A DNA stretch of 64,000 nt from Verticillium longisporum (Eukaryota; Ascomycota; Sordariomycetes; Glomerellales; Plectosphaerellaceae): NCBI GenBank assembly GCA_019188255.1, contig JAETXT010000002.1, positions 5,642,001-5,706,000 on the forward strand. The letters are read 5' to 3'. Positions 48,604 to 60,576 of the stretch are shown one piece after another. How positions within the stretch are numbered: position 1 is the stretch's first letter; every line of letters begins with the position of its first letter. Made by a program: the position numbers and the translations under genes. Below the pieces are notes generated by a model. The model had not been told where the DNA came from. It ran no database searches and saw only the letters and a list, made by a program, of their open reading frames with translations.

Positions 48604-50327
48604 ACCCTGGCGCCGCGATTCAAAGTCTCGGAAATAAGTTCGAGGCCGTCATCGACAACATGACTGACTATGTCGACACGTACATCCGCGACGTTTTTGA
48701 CAAGGTGCAAGAACAAGGCGTCAGCAGTAGCGCTTTTGACCTGCCTCCGCTTGACGTGGATCTGAGCCTTAACATTCAGGGAATTCCTGAGTGCCAGCTG
48801 CACTTTGGCTTCGATGGCCTCGAGTTGTACATGGATACCCAGCTTACGATGACGGCGGGCGCGACGTATTCTCTGAACCTGTACACGTCGGTGACGCCTC
48901 TCGGGTTCAAAGTCGGCCATGTACTCGTCGGCGTGACCTTCGCCGTCGACCTCCTCCTCAGCGTCGAGTCGGAAATCTCCGTTGCGAGTGGCTTTCATCT
49001 AAAGTTGGAGGACGGCATCGCTATTGATATTGCCCTATTCTCAGATGAGGTCTCCGATATAGTCTTGTGAGTGCACCTCTCCTTTCATCGGCTACCAGCA
49101 TGAGCCCTTCGAACATGTGCTAATATCAAATCCCAGTAACGGCGGCCAGTTCGAGTTCCTCCCGGTCACAGTTGAAAGCGATGGCGTGACCTTCAGAGCT
49201 CTCCTCCGCGTCGCCATCCACGCAGGTCTCGAGCTCCACACCCCCTTCCTCCCAGATCTGTCTGCCGGGGACTTCGAGCTCCCGAGCGCAGGTGGCGGCA
49301 TCGAGGTTGCTGTCTGGGCGAATCTCGCCGACCTTAGGACGAGCATCATCACTGGCAGTACAGACTCTGATGTTCGTCAACGCGATGATGATGACCAAGA
49401 CGATCACGACGAAGAGGATGAAGACTGTCGGCTTCGCGTGAGGCAGGAGTTTGTTTTCGCCCTGGGTGCCGCTGCTGGCGCGACTGTCGCCATCATGGGC
49501 CAAACTTGGGGGCCGGCTCCGAGCACGGAAATCCCCATCTGGTACACAACGCTGGCAGATGAATGCGTCGTGAGCCCGAAGGCGACTGCGGCTAGCACCT
49601 CAAGGCTCGGCGAGCGGCAGGATGATGAAGAAGACGAGGAAGACCGCACGACGACGACGCTGACGAAGGAGACTGTCTTTACAGCACTTGAGTGCATTTC
49701 TATCGGACTAATGAACTGCCCAGCGTCGTTGCAGAGCCTGCGCGAGGTGACCGAGGTACAGACACTCGTGACGGCAGTCGCGTCAGGCATTGAGGCTGAG
49801 TGGCCAGAGGTGACGGCGATGACGATCAACCGCGTTGTAGAATTTGGGTCGGGTGCGCTGGGACTTGAATCGACATCTGGGCCGCCCGTGTCGTATGTTC
49901 CACCTCCACCGCCGCCTACAGAGTCACCTACTTCGGATGACGGTGACAATGATGCGGAGGGGTCCGAGGGAGACGGTATTCTGGACGGCAAGGCTAGGGG
50001 GGTTGACAAGAAGGTTATCCTCGGCGTGAGCATTGGTCTCGGCGTCCCAGTTCTGCTGGCCGTTATTGCCAGCATCATGTTAGTGCATCCAGTTCCTACC
50101 CTATCATTTTGCAGACCACGGCTGATCTGCGTTGCAGATTTCTTATTAGACGCCGACGAGGTGCGTTGGGTGCTGTGTTCCAGCCAGACCAAAGCAGCAT
50201 TCAGTATACTGCCGTCGAGTCTCAGCCAAAGAGCGGTGATGTCCAACATGAGGTCAGGAGTGTACGGCAAGACTGAGACTGTGCTTGCAGGAGATCTGAT
50301 GGGGAGATTCTTTCAAGATACCATGCT

Positions 50328-51374
50328 TTATGTTACACGCCAGCGATGCTCTAAAATCGAATCGTCATGTGCTCGGGAATGCTGAGATTTGTAGCGCCAC
50401 AGCAGACAGGCACCTTCAACAGCCGGCAGCGCCTCGCGTCTGATTGTGGCTTTGCCAAGGTGTTTCGTCTCGAGAGATACATTTGCTGCCCTCTGGAACC
50501 TGTGGTTAAACCTTCGCCATTCGTCATCTGAAGGCCAGTCTTCGTTCCGCAGGACCGTGAACTCAGGCACAGGTCGGTCTGGGTCATGCTGTAAGCCGGG
50601 TGAATAGGGGAACAGGGCGTTCTCATATGGCATCCGCAAGAAATAGTTGTTGCTGTGCAGGTCATAGGCAGGCTTGAATCGGAAGCCTCGACGTGCATCA
50701 TGCGATCCCGGAGGAATACTCCTGAGCAGAAATAGTGGTGGCAGCTGTGGCTCTGCAGTAGACAAGTCCCATTCGAACTGAAACTCCTGATGGACGATGA
50801 ATAGAAGCCTTTTAAGCTTTGGCAACTTGGAGAGGCGCGACAGCAGGACGCCGATGTTGGTCTCCAACACCTTTTTGCCGAGGACTGGATGGGTTAACCT
50901 CGTGTTCATGCCGTAGGATGTGCCAAGGGCGAGGCACGTGAGGTTGTTTCGCACCAGGGGGACCTGGATGAGGAACTGCAGCGTCCGGAGGAGCCTTTTG
51001 ACCAATAAATATGGCTCGAGGAGGATAATGTCGCGACTGAGATCGACATATTTGGTGATCCCGGACAAGGTGAGGGCCCGAAAACGGCGCAAGGTAAAGG
51101 CCCTGGCCTCGAGGCAGACGGCCGCCAGTATCGGCGGGGGTTCATAACGGACATTGGCAAAAACGAGACCGTCGACAGCCGGCGTCGTTTGTTTGGCTTC
51201 GGGGCCATCAAGGACCTCGTAGATGCGCGGTGCCGGGAGGGCGAACTCCCAGATGATGTGGCGAAGCTCCGGTGGCAACTTTAATATGGGAAGCGTCTTG
51301 TTGAGGGGCCAGCGGTCAGAATGCGACGTGGGCTGGGGCTGCCAGCCAATGGAGGGGATAGCGAGAACGGCCAT
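50328..51374 (-). CDS. 2EXR-domain protein
   Basis: Single exon, 348 residues, ATG at 51374 (a TTG-started extension of five codons is ignored). Near the N-terminus LPILKLPPELRHIIWEFALPAPRIYEV is the 2EXR signature (F/L-x-KLPPE-IR-x-IW), an F-box-related module greatly expanded in filamentous ascomycetes and of unknown biochemical role. The rest is a predicted mixed alpha/beta region with LTLSGITKYVDLSRDIILLEP, also typical of the family. Its 3' end converges on the interrupted membrane-protein gene, 51 bases away. Confidence 0.8.
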   Translation of the reverse strand: MAVLAIPSIGWQPQPTSHSDRWPLNKTLPILKLPPELRHIIWEFALPAPRIYEVLDGPEAKQTTPAVDGLVFANVRYEPPPILAAVCLEARAFTLRRFRALTLSGITKYVDLSRDIILLEPYLLVKRLLRTLQFLIQVPLVRNNLTCLALGTSYGMNTRLTHPVLGKKVLETNIGVLLSRLSKLPKLKRLLFIVHQEFQFEWDLSTAEPQLPPLFLLRSIPPGSHDARRGFRFKPAYDLHSNNYFLRMPYENALFPYSPGLQHDPDRPVPEFTVLRNEDWPSDDEWRRFNHRFQRAANVSLETKHLGKATIRREALPAVEGACLLWRYKSQHSRAHDDSILEHRWRVT

Positions 51375-52930
51375 CGAGTTTGTATTCAAGATTGCAAGAG
51401 AACGTGTGCATCAAGAACTGGTTCCGGCATTAGAAGCTTGATAGTTTTCCAACTGAAAGAGCATCGAGTGTGCAATGTAGACTGCCTGGCATCCAAGTCA
51501 CAGTTTTGGTGTCGCGGTTCATCCTGCTGGCAAAGAACTCGTCGGCACCCAGATGGCGAGCTTCAAATGACAGCATGGCGGCTTTGGAGCACATGCATGA
51601 ATGGAGATGTCATGAGTGTCTGGCTAATGCACCACGCGCAGGACTATTGCTCTCTATGAGTGCCACGAACCCAACAGAATGGGCGATGCATTGCGGGTGG
51701 AGCGCCAGGGCGAGGGGTCATGGGTAGCTAAGCGGCAGATTAGCTATAGCGGTCAGCAGAAATAAAGTGCCATGTCAGCAGCTATGAATACGGCACCTGG
51801 CGTGCGGCATGTAATATGATTAGGGGAAGGCGACTGGAGGACGGGATCCTGAAGACTAGAGACTGTTCGTTTAAAGCAAACGAGGCGAGACAAGTCTAGA
51901 CTTGTAAAGCAAGAGGGTGTGCTGCTGCGCCGCTGACATAAGTGAATGACGTTATCGTTTGTCTTTGATATCTTGCAGCTCATGGACTGGAACCGTTCAA
52001 AGGAGAGAACAGAGAGGCCTCAATGGGAACCATCTGAAAAGGTCAAGTAAGGTAAAGTAGGCAGGTCGAGATCTAATATTCATATAGGGCCTGGTGGATC
52101 CAGAAGTTAAACCTGATGTCACCAATTTTATGCTGAGTACCTAGCCACGCTGAGCAATATGAGGATTCGGAAAATGACAATCAAGTTCACCATATTCTGG
52201 GAATGTGTATTCCAACAATGCTTTGAAAAATAACGAGGAAAGTTCGAGATCTCATACACACTCCCATCGGATGGCCAGTCTTCGCATGACAGGAAGGACA
52301 GAGTCAGCTCGAAGAACGTCTATCGGTGTGGTGGCGATCTCTCGGTGAGCGACCCCTTAGAGCCCCTTTCGTTCTCAACTTCCACATCTTTCGACTTTTC
52401 CGTCCAGAAGAGCTAAGTGCACTCATGTCCCTGCTAGAAGTCAACACCGGTACATTCTTCACCGAGCCACAATCCACGCAATAGCTAGCGGCTAAGCTCA
52501 AACTAAATCTTAATTCCGTGAACGACGTCCCCGCGCGCGGGGAAGCTGGGGAAATGGTAGAACGGGAATCATTTGGACTGACTCGCGACCTCCTACGCCC
52601 TGTACAGGCTCCAGTTCGAGGTAGCGCCACGACTACCCTACGGCTGTTGGCGTCCACGTGCCATTGCCTGTCCGCTAGAATGATTCCTTTCATGCGATCT
52701 TTGTGTCCATCGTCCCACCCTCATCGTTCGTCTCGAATAGTCTACCACGACCAAGTCAACAACTACCAAAGCTCGAGATTCGAAGCACGAGACCAAGGCG
52801 CCCCTAATCGCTCCAACTACGAGCATTCGTCGAAGAATGCTCCCTCACGCCGTCCGCCGTACGGGAGGTCACCTCAGCGCCGGAGCGGAGAACGCCTAGA
52901 CTCGGTACAAGCGGCGGGGAGCCTGCCAAG
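51375..52930. other. intergenic region
   Basis: About 1.55 kb, partly AT-rich (52050-52260). An open frame from 52518 starts at GTG and has no recognisable product. Nothing else supported. Confidence 0.5.
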
Positions 52931-53883
52931 ATGGCTGGCAAGAAGCGTGTGCGTAACTTCACAGCCGATGACCGCGCGACTCATCGCATATTTGAGAAAA
53001 ACCGACGCGAAGCGTTCAAGAGCCGTCTGATTGTGGGTCTTACCGAGTCCCTGCCATCGTCTTTGATCTGTTGTGCTCGTAAGGTATCTAGGACGTGGCT
53101 GACGATGAGCCAGGAACTTGCAACTCATCTTCCAGCCCTCGGCGGCACTGACCCTCAACGCCTTTCCAAGCACCTCGTGGTCCAAGAGAGCATTGCTCGT
53201 CATAAGCTCATGAAAAGCCTCTGCTCTGATGCGTTCCAAGACATCCGCGCTCTGGTCCAAGAGCGTGATGAGCTCCTTGCTCAGGTCAACCACCGTCGAC
53301 TCATTGACAATTTGGCGCCACAGGCTCCGAAGGCCGTCAATCTACATCTGGACCGCCTTGTGGAGCAAGAGAAAGAGTCTGGGAGACGCGATGACGTGGA
53401 GAGAACCGCAAACGCCGGAGGCAGCAGCTCTGTATCGCCCACAGCCGCTTCAGGTCCTATGCCTACTCTAATATCCCTGGGAATCCCAGCGCCCGCAGCG
53501 GAAACCACTCTCCGCGACCGCATGAGGAGCCGATTTCCAACACGATCACATTGCCTTCACAAGATTTGCCATCATTCGCGACACAGGATCCCTCGCAAAC
53601 CTGCGACGGCATATCTTCTTCTGCTCCAACCCTTCAGGACGTCCCTTTCCTGAATTTTGACTTAACAGAAGGAATCTCACTTAATCAAGGGCTCGCTTTC
53701 GACAATGAAATTGGCTCACAATCCGCGATACCCAATAATTCGATCGCCATGTCCATATCGATGCCATACGTGGGAGATTTGGATACCTCGAACATTGACC
53801 AAAGAACTCACGAGCATCATGACCAATGGACATTTTCAGGAAGACTTTGTACAAGGTGCGCATATACGGGCCAAACTATCTAG
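52931..53883 (+). CDS. bHLH-like transcription factor (frame change near the C-terminus)
   Basis: Begins MAGKKRVRNFTADDRATHRIFEKNRREAFKSRLI: the basic region and helix 1 resemble fungal basic helix-loop-helix factors. An 81-nt intron (53033-53113, GTGGGT, GCTGAC branch, CCAG) would join RLI to ELATHLPALGGTDPQ. Helix 2 follows as QRLSKHLVVQESIARHKL, and then a leucine-rich coiled coil (DIRALVQERDELLAQV). The intron is a multiple of three with no stop, so retention is also open. Beyond about 53420 the best protein-like sequence is in the next frame (PSQDLPSFATQDP..VPFLNFDLTEGISLN, acidic, activation-domain-like) to a stop at 53883. A one-base loss or an unrecognised intron in 53420-53540 is implied; read strictly, the first frame stops at 53653. 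Nuclear regulator, target unknown. Confidence 0.6.
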
Positions 53884-54046
53884 TTCCTCAGCGCTTCATC
53901 AGACCGGGACTACCCACCATGAGTCGCCTACTTTCCGGCCCCTATAGCACACACAGTCACTTGTCTCGATCCTTTCACGACACCCAATGAAAAAGAATGT
54001 AGCTAGAATTGCTCATCATAAATAGCTTTGGAGACAGCGCAAGCAC

Positions 54047-55369
54047 TCAGACCAAAGGAAGCACCTCCTCAATCTTAGCACGGCTCCTCTCCTGCCCGCC
54101 TGTGAAAAGGGCCATAGCATCGGCTAGTCTCTTCTTCGTCACGGCGTCCGCCTCGATAGCGTTCTGCAGGGACGCGCCACCGTCAGCGAGATAATCCACA
54201 TCTGTGCTTGCCAACTTCCCGTCCCAGTCAGGACCAGCCAGGGGGTCGATGCTGAGAAGCTTGCGGAGGCGGTCCGATACGGGCGGGGCGTCTTTGTAGA
54301 CATGCGCCGGCTTAGGGACGTCGGGGCCCGGCTGCTCAGAGGCAACGTAGCGGAGCTTGGCAAGCTCGTTGAGGACCGTGTGCGATATAGTCGCTGAGTG
54401 GCAGCCCATTTCACCGGCAGCCATGGCTTCTTGAACAGTGATGAAACTAGGTGGGAGTTAGCGTGTAAAATTGGACACCATGCGATGATCTTGCCTGGCA
54501 TTTTTGACAAGTGGTTGCTCCTTGCCCGTCTCTCTAAATAGACGCTTGTATGTCTCGATGATCTGTACAATGCGGGCGGACATCGGGTGCTCCACTGCTG
54601 GATCTTTCACGTTGGGCCACAACTCTGGCTCGTCGTGCGCAAGAACTTCTGCAAGAAACACGATTAGCCAAATGACCAAAAACAGGTGTCTTGGTGTCCC
54701 AGATCTTTAACTTGCCATTATAGTAGGGGCTGATGTAAAGCATGCCAGCCTGGCTGCACGCAATGGCTTGCGGAAGACTGAACAGAGCCGTGCCGAGTGT
54801 AGGGATACCCTCCGATGAAAGGACCTTGGCTGCGTTCAAAGCAGGGCCCGTCGAGGGGATCTTGATGCAGTATCTGTCGCGACCGATCCCGGCACGGGCG
54901 AACTCTTTGTCATAGAGACGCGCGTGGTCGAGGGTTTCCTGGAAGCGGAAGGCGTTTGACGGAAGCGTCTGGAGCAGAACGCGGCCCCTAATAGAGTTAA
55001 TATTCTTTTTGCACATCAGAACAGCCTGCACATGATACGGTCAACCAGGAGCCCTTGAGTCATATTGCATGGACATGGGCCGCTGACCATGCGAGTGTAG
55101 ATGGCAAGCCAACCGTCGTTCTTGAGTTCCTTGGCCGTCTCGAGCAACAGTTCCCGGTTCGAATCATCGCCGAGTTGAATATCAACCCAAAGTTGATTGC
55201 TAGTCTGATCGTGAGGCACGATTGGCATGCCTTTGATGTATTCGGGGTCCATCCAGTCGACGTCCACATTTACTGTTTGCATCAGCGATATTCAAGGCCG
55301 GCCGAGTATGCGCCACCTACGCTGCTCCTCGAGCTTGTCGAGCCATGTTGGTGTGCCGGCACTGCCCAT
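54047..55369 (-). CDS. transaldolase-family enzyme with two GC-AG introns
   Basis: Pentose-phosphate-pathway aldolase that moves dihydroxyacetone units via a lysine Schiff base. Exons 55321-55369, 55088-55272, 54716-55025, 54495-54648 and 54047-54446 give 365 residues. Motifs: TPTWLDKLEEQ, NVDVDWMDPEYI, QLWVDIQLGDD, RDRYCIKIPSTGPALNAAK (catalytic Lys in CIKIP), GTALFSLPQAIACSQAGMLYISPYYN and FITVQEAMAAGEMGCHSATIS. It belongs to the divergent fungal transaldolase-like group rather than canonical TAL1 (which has a shorter C-terminus), so activity is likely but not certain. Introns 3 and 4 start GCAAGT and GCAAGA and fit phase only as GC-AG introns. Convergent with the bHLH-like gene. Confidence 0.82.
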
Positions 55370-56283
55370 GTTTGGCGAAAGTCGAGATGGATATGTTGAT
55401 GTAATCTTGATGAAAGCGTTATTGTCAGGTGTTGTATCTCGTCGCTGAGAGGTCAGCTTGGGCACAACGAATCCAAACAGTCAAGAAGAAAGTGCGGTAC
55501 GCCTTTTTAAGCGTAGCTAAATTCTATCAAATCTTCTACTCAATCTCCGACTTCTTGGCTTCGGCATCTTCAACATTCTTGCCGTCGTGCCCTGCGTGTG
55601 TTGAATCCACCAAAGCCATATGATGTTGATGGAACTGTGCAGGTACCCGGATATGGCCAGTAGACATCGGGTATTCTCCAGAGCTCGCAAAATGGCACAC
55701 ACAGGGCATATTCAAATCGACAAAGATCGGCGCGGCAACAACTGCTAAGCTCCTAAATTCTTACCAGGAGGAGGGAGCGGGGGACTTGGGGCGCTGGAGC
55801 TATGCTCGAGTCAGAGACTCAACTCCAATGTACGCTACTGCTGAAACATTGCGCGGAGAGTCGGGGAGCTAAGAACCCCTCTTCTTCGCAGGCAACCTTT
55901 TACCAACACTCCGGCACTTGACCTTTTCTTGACTAGGCCACCCAGAGCCCTGCACAGGTCGTGAACGGATTCGGCGACATGGCACACGCAGGGCACTGCC
56001 GTTGGAGGCGCCCTGGCAGTGTTCCTGTACAGGTACAGGACCCCTCCTCGGCTGATTGCCGCCTCGCTCCGAAGCCCTCGCGAGCTGCAATGTCGTGGAG
56101 ACGGTGACGGCCCCTCGACATCGAGGCTACCCCATGGGGAAGAGCTGCAGCTTGGTCCATAAATATAAGAGCCGCAGATACTTTGGGCTCCAGAGTTCGA
56201 TATTCAAGGTCCATGTCTGATAACTACAGAAACGGATCACTGCTAAGTCATATCGCCTTCGACTGTCGTTTGACTCCTCCGCC
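55370..56283. other. divergent intergenic region
   Basis: 914 bases between the divergent transaldolase and transporter starts. Contains the near-palindrome CCTGTACAGGTACAGG near 56026. No gene supported. Confidence 0.5.
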
Positions 56284-58380
56284 ATGGCTCGCATGTCTGA
56301 TGACGAGGGCGACATCAAGCCCAAGCTCGATGCCTCCCACGTGGAGTTTACGGAGCAGGACTATGCTCGTAACATAAATGCCAGGTGAGCGGAGTAATGG
56401 TCTGTACTTGACCTTGTTTGCTAAGATGTGTTAAGAATTCGTAACCCTTTGATTGGCATTGCGAAGCAAGACCTGATAGTTCAGACTGACGACTTTTGTC
56501 AAACCTTTGGATTCAACGGCAAAGAGGACGTTTTCTATCGCGGTGCCCTCGCAGCCCAGAATCCGGAAACATGGGAGCAGTTCGAGGAGATGACCGACGA
56601 CGACCGTCACTTTCTCCGCCGTGAGATTACCCATAAGTGGCATTTGCCCCGTCAACTCTACTACGCCATCGCGATCTGCTCTCTCGGCTCAGCTGTTCAA
56701 GGCTGGGACAATACGGGTGCGAATGGCGCAAACCTGTCTTTCCCCGTTGAGTTTGGAATCGAGCACAGGGAGATGCTTGTAGGTGCCATCAACGCGGCAC
56801 CCGCCCTCGCCGGTCTGTTCTCCGCCTGGGCTGCCGATCCCGTCAACAACCTGCTCGGACGTCGCGGGACCATCTTTGCTACCGGCTTGTTTGCCATCTT
56901 CCCGGTACTGGCTCAAGGGTTCGCACAGAACTGGTGGGGTTTGCTGATCTGTCGACTCTTCATGGGAATCGGCATGGGCATCAAGATTTCGACGATCCCA
57001 ATCTACTCGGCTGAGGTTGCGCCGGCCATTATTCGAGGTGGCATCGTCACGAGTTTTCAGCTCTGCGTTGCGTTCGGGATTTTCGTTGGCTTCTGTTCCA
57101 ACCTGATCTGGTTCCGCATTGGTGATCTCGCCTGGCGGTTTCAGCTCGCTGCTGCGTTTGCCCCTGCCATTCCTGTCGTCATCTTTGTCTGGTGGTGTCC
57201 GGGTGAGTGCTTCGATGAACACGAGGAAGGATCGCCAAGCTGACACTGTTCCGTCCAGAGTCCCCCCGCTGGCTCATGAAGAAGGATCGAATGCAGGATG
57301 CCTTCAAATCGTTCTGTCGCATTCGCAACACTGAGATGATGGCTGCTCGCGACTTGTACTATGCCCATTGTCAAGTGCGCGAGGAGAGGAACGCCTTCGG
57401 TGGCAAGACGCTGCGCACAAGAGTTATGGAGCTGCTCACAGTTCCCCGCCTGCGCCGAGCGACTGTGGCGAGCGCTTGGATCGTTATCGGGCAGCAATTT
57501 TCCGGTATGACTGTACCCTCCCAAACGTCCAGTGAATAGCAGACAGTAGCTGACCAGTTTGAACCAGGCATCAACATCATGGCTTTCTACTCTGCCACAA
57601 TATTTGCCGAGGCTGGCTACTCCCCAAAGCAGTGCCTGCTTGTCTCGATGGGGTTTGGGCTCATCACGTTCGTCTTTGCGTTCCCAGCCGTGTACATGAT
57701 GGACACCTTTGGCCGCCGGAACCTGCTGATGATAACGTTTCCCAACATGGCCTGGTGTCTTGTTGCCGCCGGCACGTGCTTCCTCATTGACGAGAACGTG
57801 TCTGCTCGAGTGCCCCTTATCGCGTTTTTCGTGTTCCTCTTCTCCGCCATGTACGGCCCTGGTGAGTGAAATTCAAGCTGAGCTCTGAACTCAAGATGGA
57901 CGTGGCAGCATGCTGACGACTGCTCAGGAATTGGGCCACTCCCCTCAATCTACTTCTCCGAATCTTTCCCCCTGTCGCATCGCGAGATTGGCGGCGCTGT
58001 GACCATCATGGTCAACAACGCGTTCAGCAGCGCTCTGACGCTCAGCTTCCCGTCTCTGCTCAAGAGTTTCGGTCCGACGGGAGCTTTCTGCTTCTACGCA
58101 GGCCTGAACATTCTGGCGTTCCTTGTCATTTTCCTGATCATCCCCGAGACCAAGTAAGTCCTGACAGAAGAGATGCTCGAATCCATGCCGGTTCCTAACA
58201 TCTGCCACCAACAGACAGAGAACGCTCGAGGAGCTTGACTACATCTTCAGTGTTCCCACTCGACGCCATGCAGGGTACCAGGTGCGGACCTGGCTGCCTT
58301 GGTGGGTAAGGCGTTACATTTTCTTCCGCAAGGATGCCAAGCTAGAGCCTCTGTATCACCTCGATGCGCGTCAAGAGTGA
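56284..58380 (+). CDS. MFS sugar/polyol transporter
   Basis: Twelve-helix proton symporter. Exons 56284-56384, 56436-57202, 57259-57504, 57568-57861, 57928-58153 and 58215-58380; every intron begins GTGAGC/GTGAGT/GTATGA/GTAAGT and all phases agree; about 599 residues. A long cytosolic N-terminus with [17 protein letters not shown] and DDFCQTFGF, then helix 1 ([19 protein letters not shown]), [64 protein letters not shown] in helix 7, [22 protein letters not shown] and IPETKQRTLEEL. The N-terminal NPL-G module resembles fungal polyol/inositol-type carriers. Substrate uncertain. The unusually intron-rich structure contrasts with the other two transporters here. Confidence 0.87.
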
Positions 58381-59422
58381 AAGGTGGCTGACGTTGGAGC
58401 AGTTTGAGGAAGCAAGGTTTGGTGTGTGTGGTGTTTGTTTCTTGATAGTGGAAGCCCGGTTTGGTCAAGTATCGATAAGTGGAATGCCAAAAGGCGTGCT
58501 CAGGGTGTCTGCAGTCTTTGAGGTCGTCCAGTGATCATAGAGTCCCATGCTAATGGTGAGCATTGACAGGTGGTCTCACTTGATGCAAACCGCTAAGGGA
58601 GCATCTGGAGGCGAAAGGTTCGCAGCCATAACGTGTAGAGACAGACCGCTGGTCGCAGAACTCGGCACAGGCAGTCTCCTCTGTAGCAAAGTCAAGAACT
58701 CCTGACATAAGAGTTGACGAGCCTTCAGACGGATCAACGAAAACCCGTCCCCGGATCGGCAACACAATATCCCGATCAGATCGCTGCAAGCAAGACCCAG
58801 CAAGTGGGGCGGCCAGGCGCCCCGTCGCATCGCGACTACAAAACTCTGCGCGACCGCGCCTGCTTTTACATTTTTCTTCTTTTTCTTCTCTTCGTGCGGC
58901 AGGCATAACCTGAAATTGTTTCCCCATTGCTCGAATCCTCATCAGTGGATATATCGGAGCGTCAGTTATGCCCCAGAACGATCAAAATTGCAGGCTGGCT
59001 TTTCCTCTTTTCACGCGGTCCTGGTCTCAGACGCTCCTCCTTTTGGTGGGGGCGGGATCGCGGCGAGGAGGTCGGACATATTTTACTCTCGATGAATCGT
59101 GACCATCGGGCTATTGGTAGATCCTGATCTCGGTGGACGCGAACGTTGTACTCGTTATCGTGACCGAGACAGTTTGGGCTACACGTCTAGTGATTGTCAG
59201 ACTCAGCGTGCAAAGCATATCCCAGACGCGCCCGGGGTTGACATTTGCAATGCACCCCCTTGTGGCACTCATGATGATTTCTATACGCCGTGGGGTCGCT
59301 ACCTATGCTGGCTCCCGTCCCTATGTCTAAAAGCAAAACCCGCCCGTCATCTGTCCGGATGTTTCTCCTGCGTGCGCCCACGCGCCCGGTATCACGAAGC
59401 CCAACCGTAAAGCGATCTGCGA
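58381..59422. other. intergenic region between convergent genes
   Basis: About 1 kb; short overlapping frames only, no family resemblance. Confidence 0.5.
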
Positions 59423-60576
59423 CTATTCGCCAGGCTCGTCGCCAATCTTCTCGAGCTTGCCCATCTCGCGCTTCTCGCCGCTGTCGCCGACAAGGCGCAC
59501 GCGGTCCAGCCGCACCTTGTCGTCGTCGCCGTCGCCGTTAACCACGTACAGCACGAGGCTCGTAATGTTCTGGAACTTGACGTAACGCAGGCTGACGTTG
59601 GCCGTGCCCGACGCGTTCCAGTCCTTCTCGGACAGCTCAATCACTTGCGTCGGTGGCGTGTCGTCGGCTTCGGCAAAATCGAGGTTATGCGGCTTGTTCG
59701 TGTAGAGGTGGATGGTGCGCGGGCGCATGAGGGCATCCTCGTCGTCGTCGTCGGAGGGAGGGAGCGAGGTGATCTGCTCGTCTGTCAGACATGTTTTGTT
59801 TGGCCATGGCGCGACCTTGGTCGGGGAACACTCACGTGCAAGGTGTGCAGCTTCAGCATGGCCTGGAAAGGCATAAACAGGAGCAGCTGGTCGTCCTCGC
59901 CACTCTCGACCCAATCTTTGACGCCCTCCTTCTTGTCCAGCGCGCTGGGCTTGCTGCCATCGAAGAGGACGCGCACAGAGCCGGCATCGTCGTCGGCGTT
60001 GAGGAGCTCGCAGCCCTTGGGCTCGATCTGGTCGGTGATGTCCTGGTAACCGCGGGGTAGCTCGGCGCCCTTCCACACACCGCCGCTACCGCTGCCGCTG
60101 CCGCTGCCGCTGCTGCTGGCGCCGCCCGATGCGCCGCCGCCGGCGAGAACCTCGGCCGCCAGTCTCTGGACAACGGATTGGAGCTTGCGGGGGTCGGCGC
60201 CCTGGATCTTCTCGAGGACCTTGCCGTTCTTGAAGACCATGAAGGTCGGCAGGGCGGTCACCTGGTGGGCGGCGGCGACATCGCTGTTGGCCTCGGTGTC
60301 TACCTTGAGGAATTTGACGCTTTCAATCTCGGCGGCCGTCTCGGAGAGCTGCTGGAACAGGGGCGCGATCTGTTTGCAGGGACCGCACCAGTCGGCGTAG
60401 ACTTTGAGTGTCGTAGATCAGCGTCGTGTACGGGTTAAGAAAGTGGCTTGGTAATCGCGGGGTTGCATCGATCGGTCGATGCGGTGGCACTTACAGTCTA
60501 CGACGACATAGGGGGTCTCCTTGACCAGTTTGTCAAACTGCGCCTTCGAGCTGACCAAAGTAATGGAATTCGACAT
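59423..60576 (-). CDS. thioredoxin-PITH protein (TXNL1 homologue)
   Basis: Proteasome-associated thioredoxin: N-terminal redox domain plus C-terminal PITH domain that docks on the 19S regulatory particle. Exons 60495-60576, 59836-60401 and 59423-59773; introns GTAAGT and GTGAGT (CTGAC branch); 332 residues. Thioredoxin: SITLVSSKAQFDKLV, active site YADWCGPCKQIAP, FLKVDTEANSDVA, ALPTFMVFKNG. A Ser-Gly linker (SSSGSGSGSGSGG) follows near residue 125. PITH: YQDITDQIEPKGCELLNAD, DDQLLLFMPF, HLYTNKPHNLDFAEAD and VKFQNITSLVLYVVNGDGDDDKVRLDRVRLVG. Both redox cysteines are present; length normal. Confidence 0.9.

Larger units (their letters stand above)
41049..50276 (+). pseudogene. secretory single-pass membrane protein gene split by a retrotransposon
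   Basis: Coding pieces 41049-41278, 41342-41496, [element and target duplication 41497-48603], 48604-49066, 49137-50078 and 50138-50276 join in phase once the insertion is discounted. Signal peptide MLPQLAFTLCAGALVAASV, a long beta-rich ectodomain with paired cysteines (VEVLCRTCYIKG), acidic linkers (DDDDQDDHDEEDEDC), a Pro run, then helix KVILGVSIGLGVPVLLAVIAS and a basic FLIRRRRG stop-transfer tail. A fungal surface protein of unknown role. Besides the insertion, the intron 1 donor reads ATAGTG at 41279, where GT is required. The intron is otherwise complete (GCTGAC branch, CCCAG at 41341, correct phase), so the donor has been lost by one base change. Introns 3 and 4 are normal. Confidence 0.85.

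Noticed and set aside
49404..50270. 288-residue minus-strand frame
   Set aside because: Complement of the interrupted membrane-protein exons, Ser/Thr-rich shadow without an independent start context or splicing.
52518..53030. 170-residue plus-strand frame before the bHLH-like gene
   Set aside because: Starts at GTG, overlaps the real start in another frame, and has no recognisable content.
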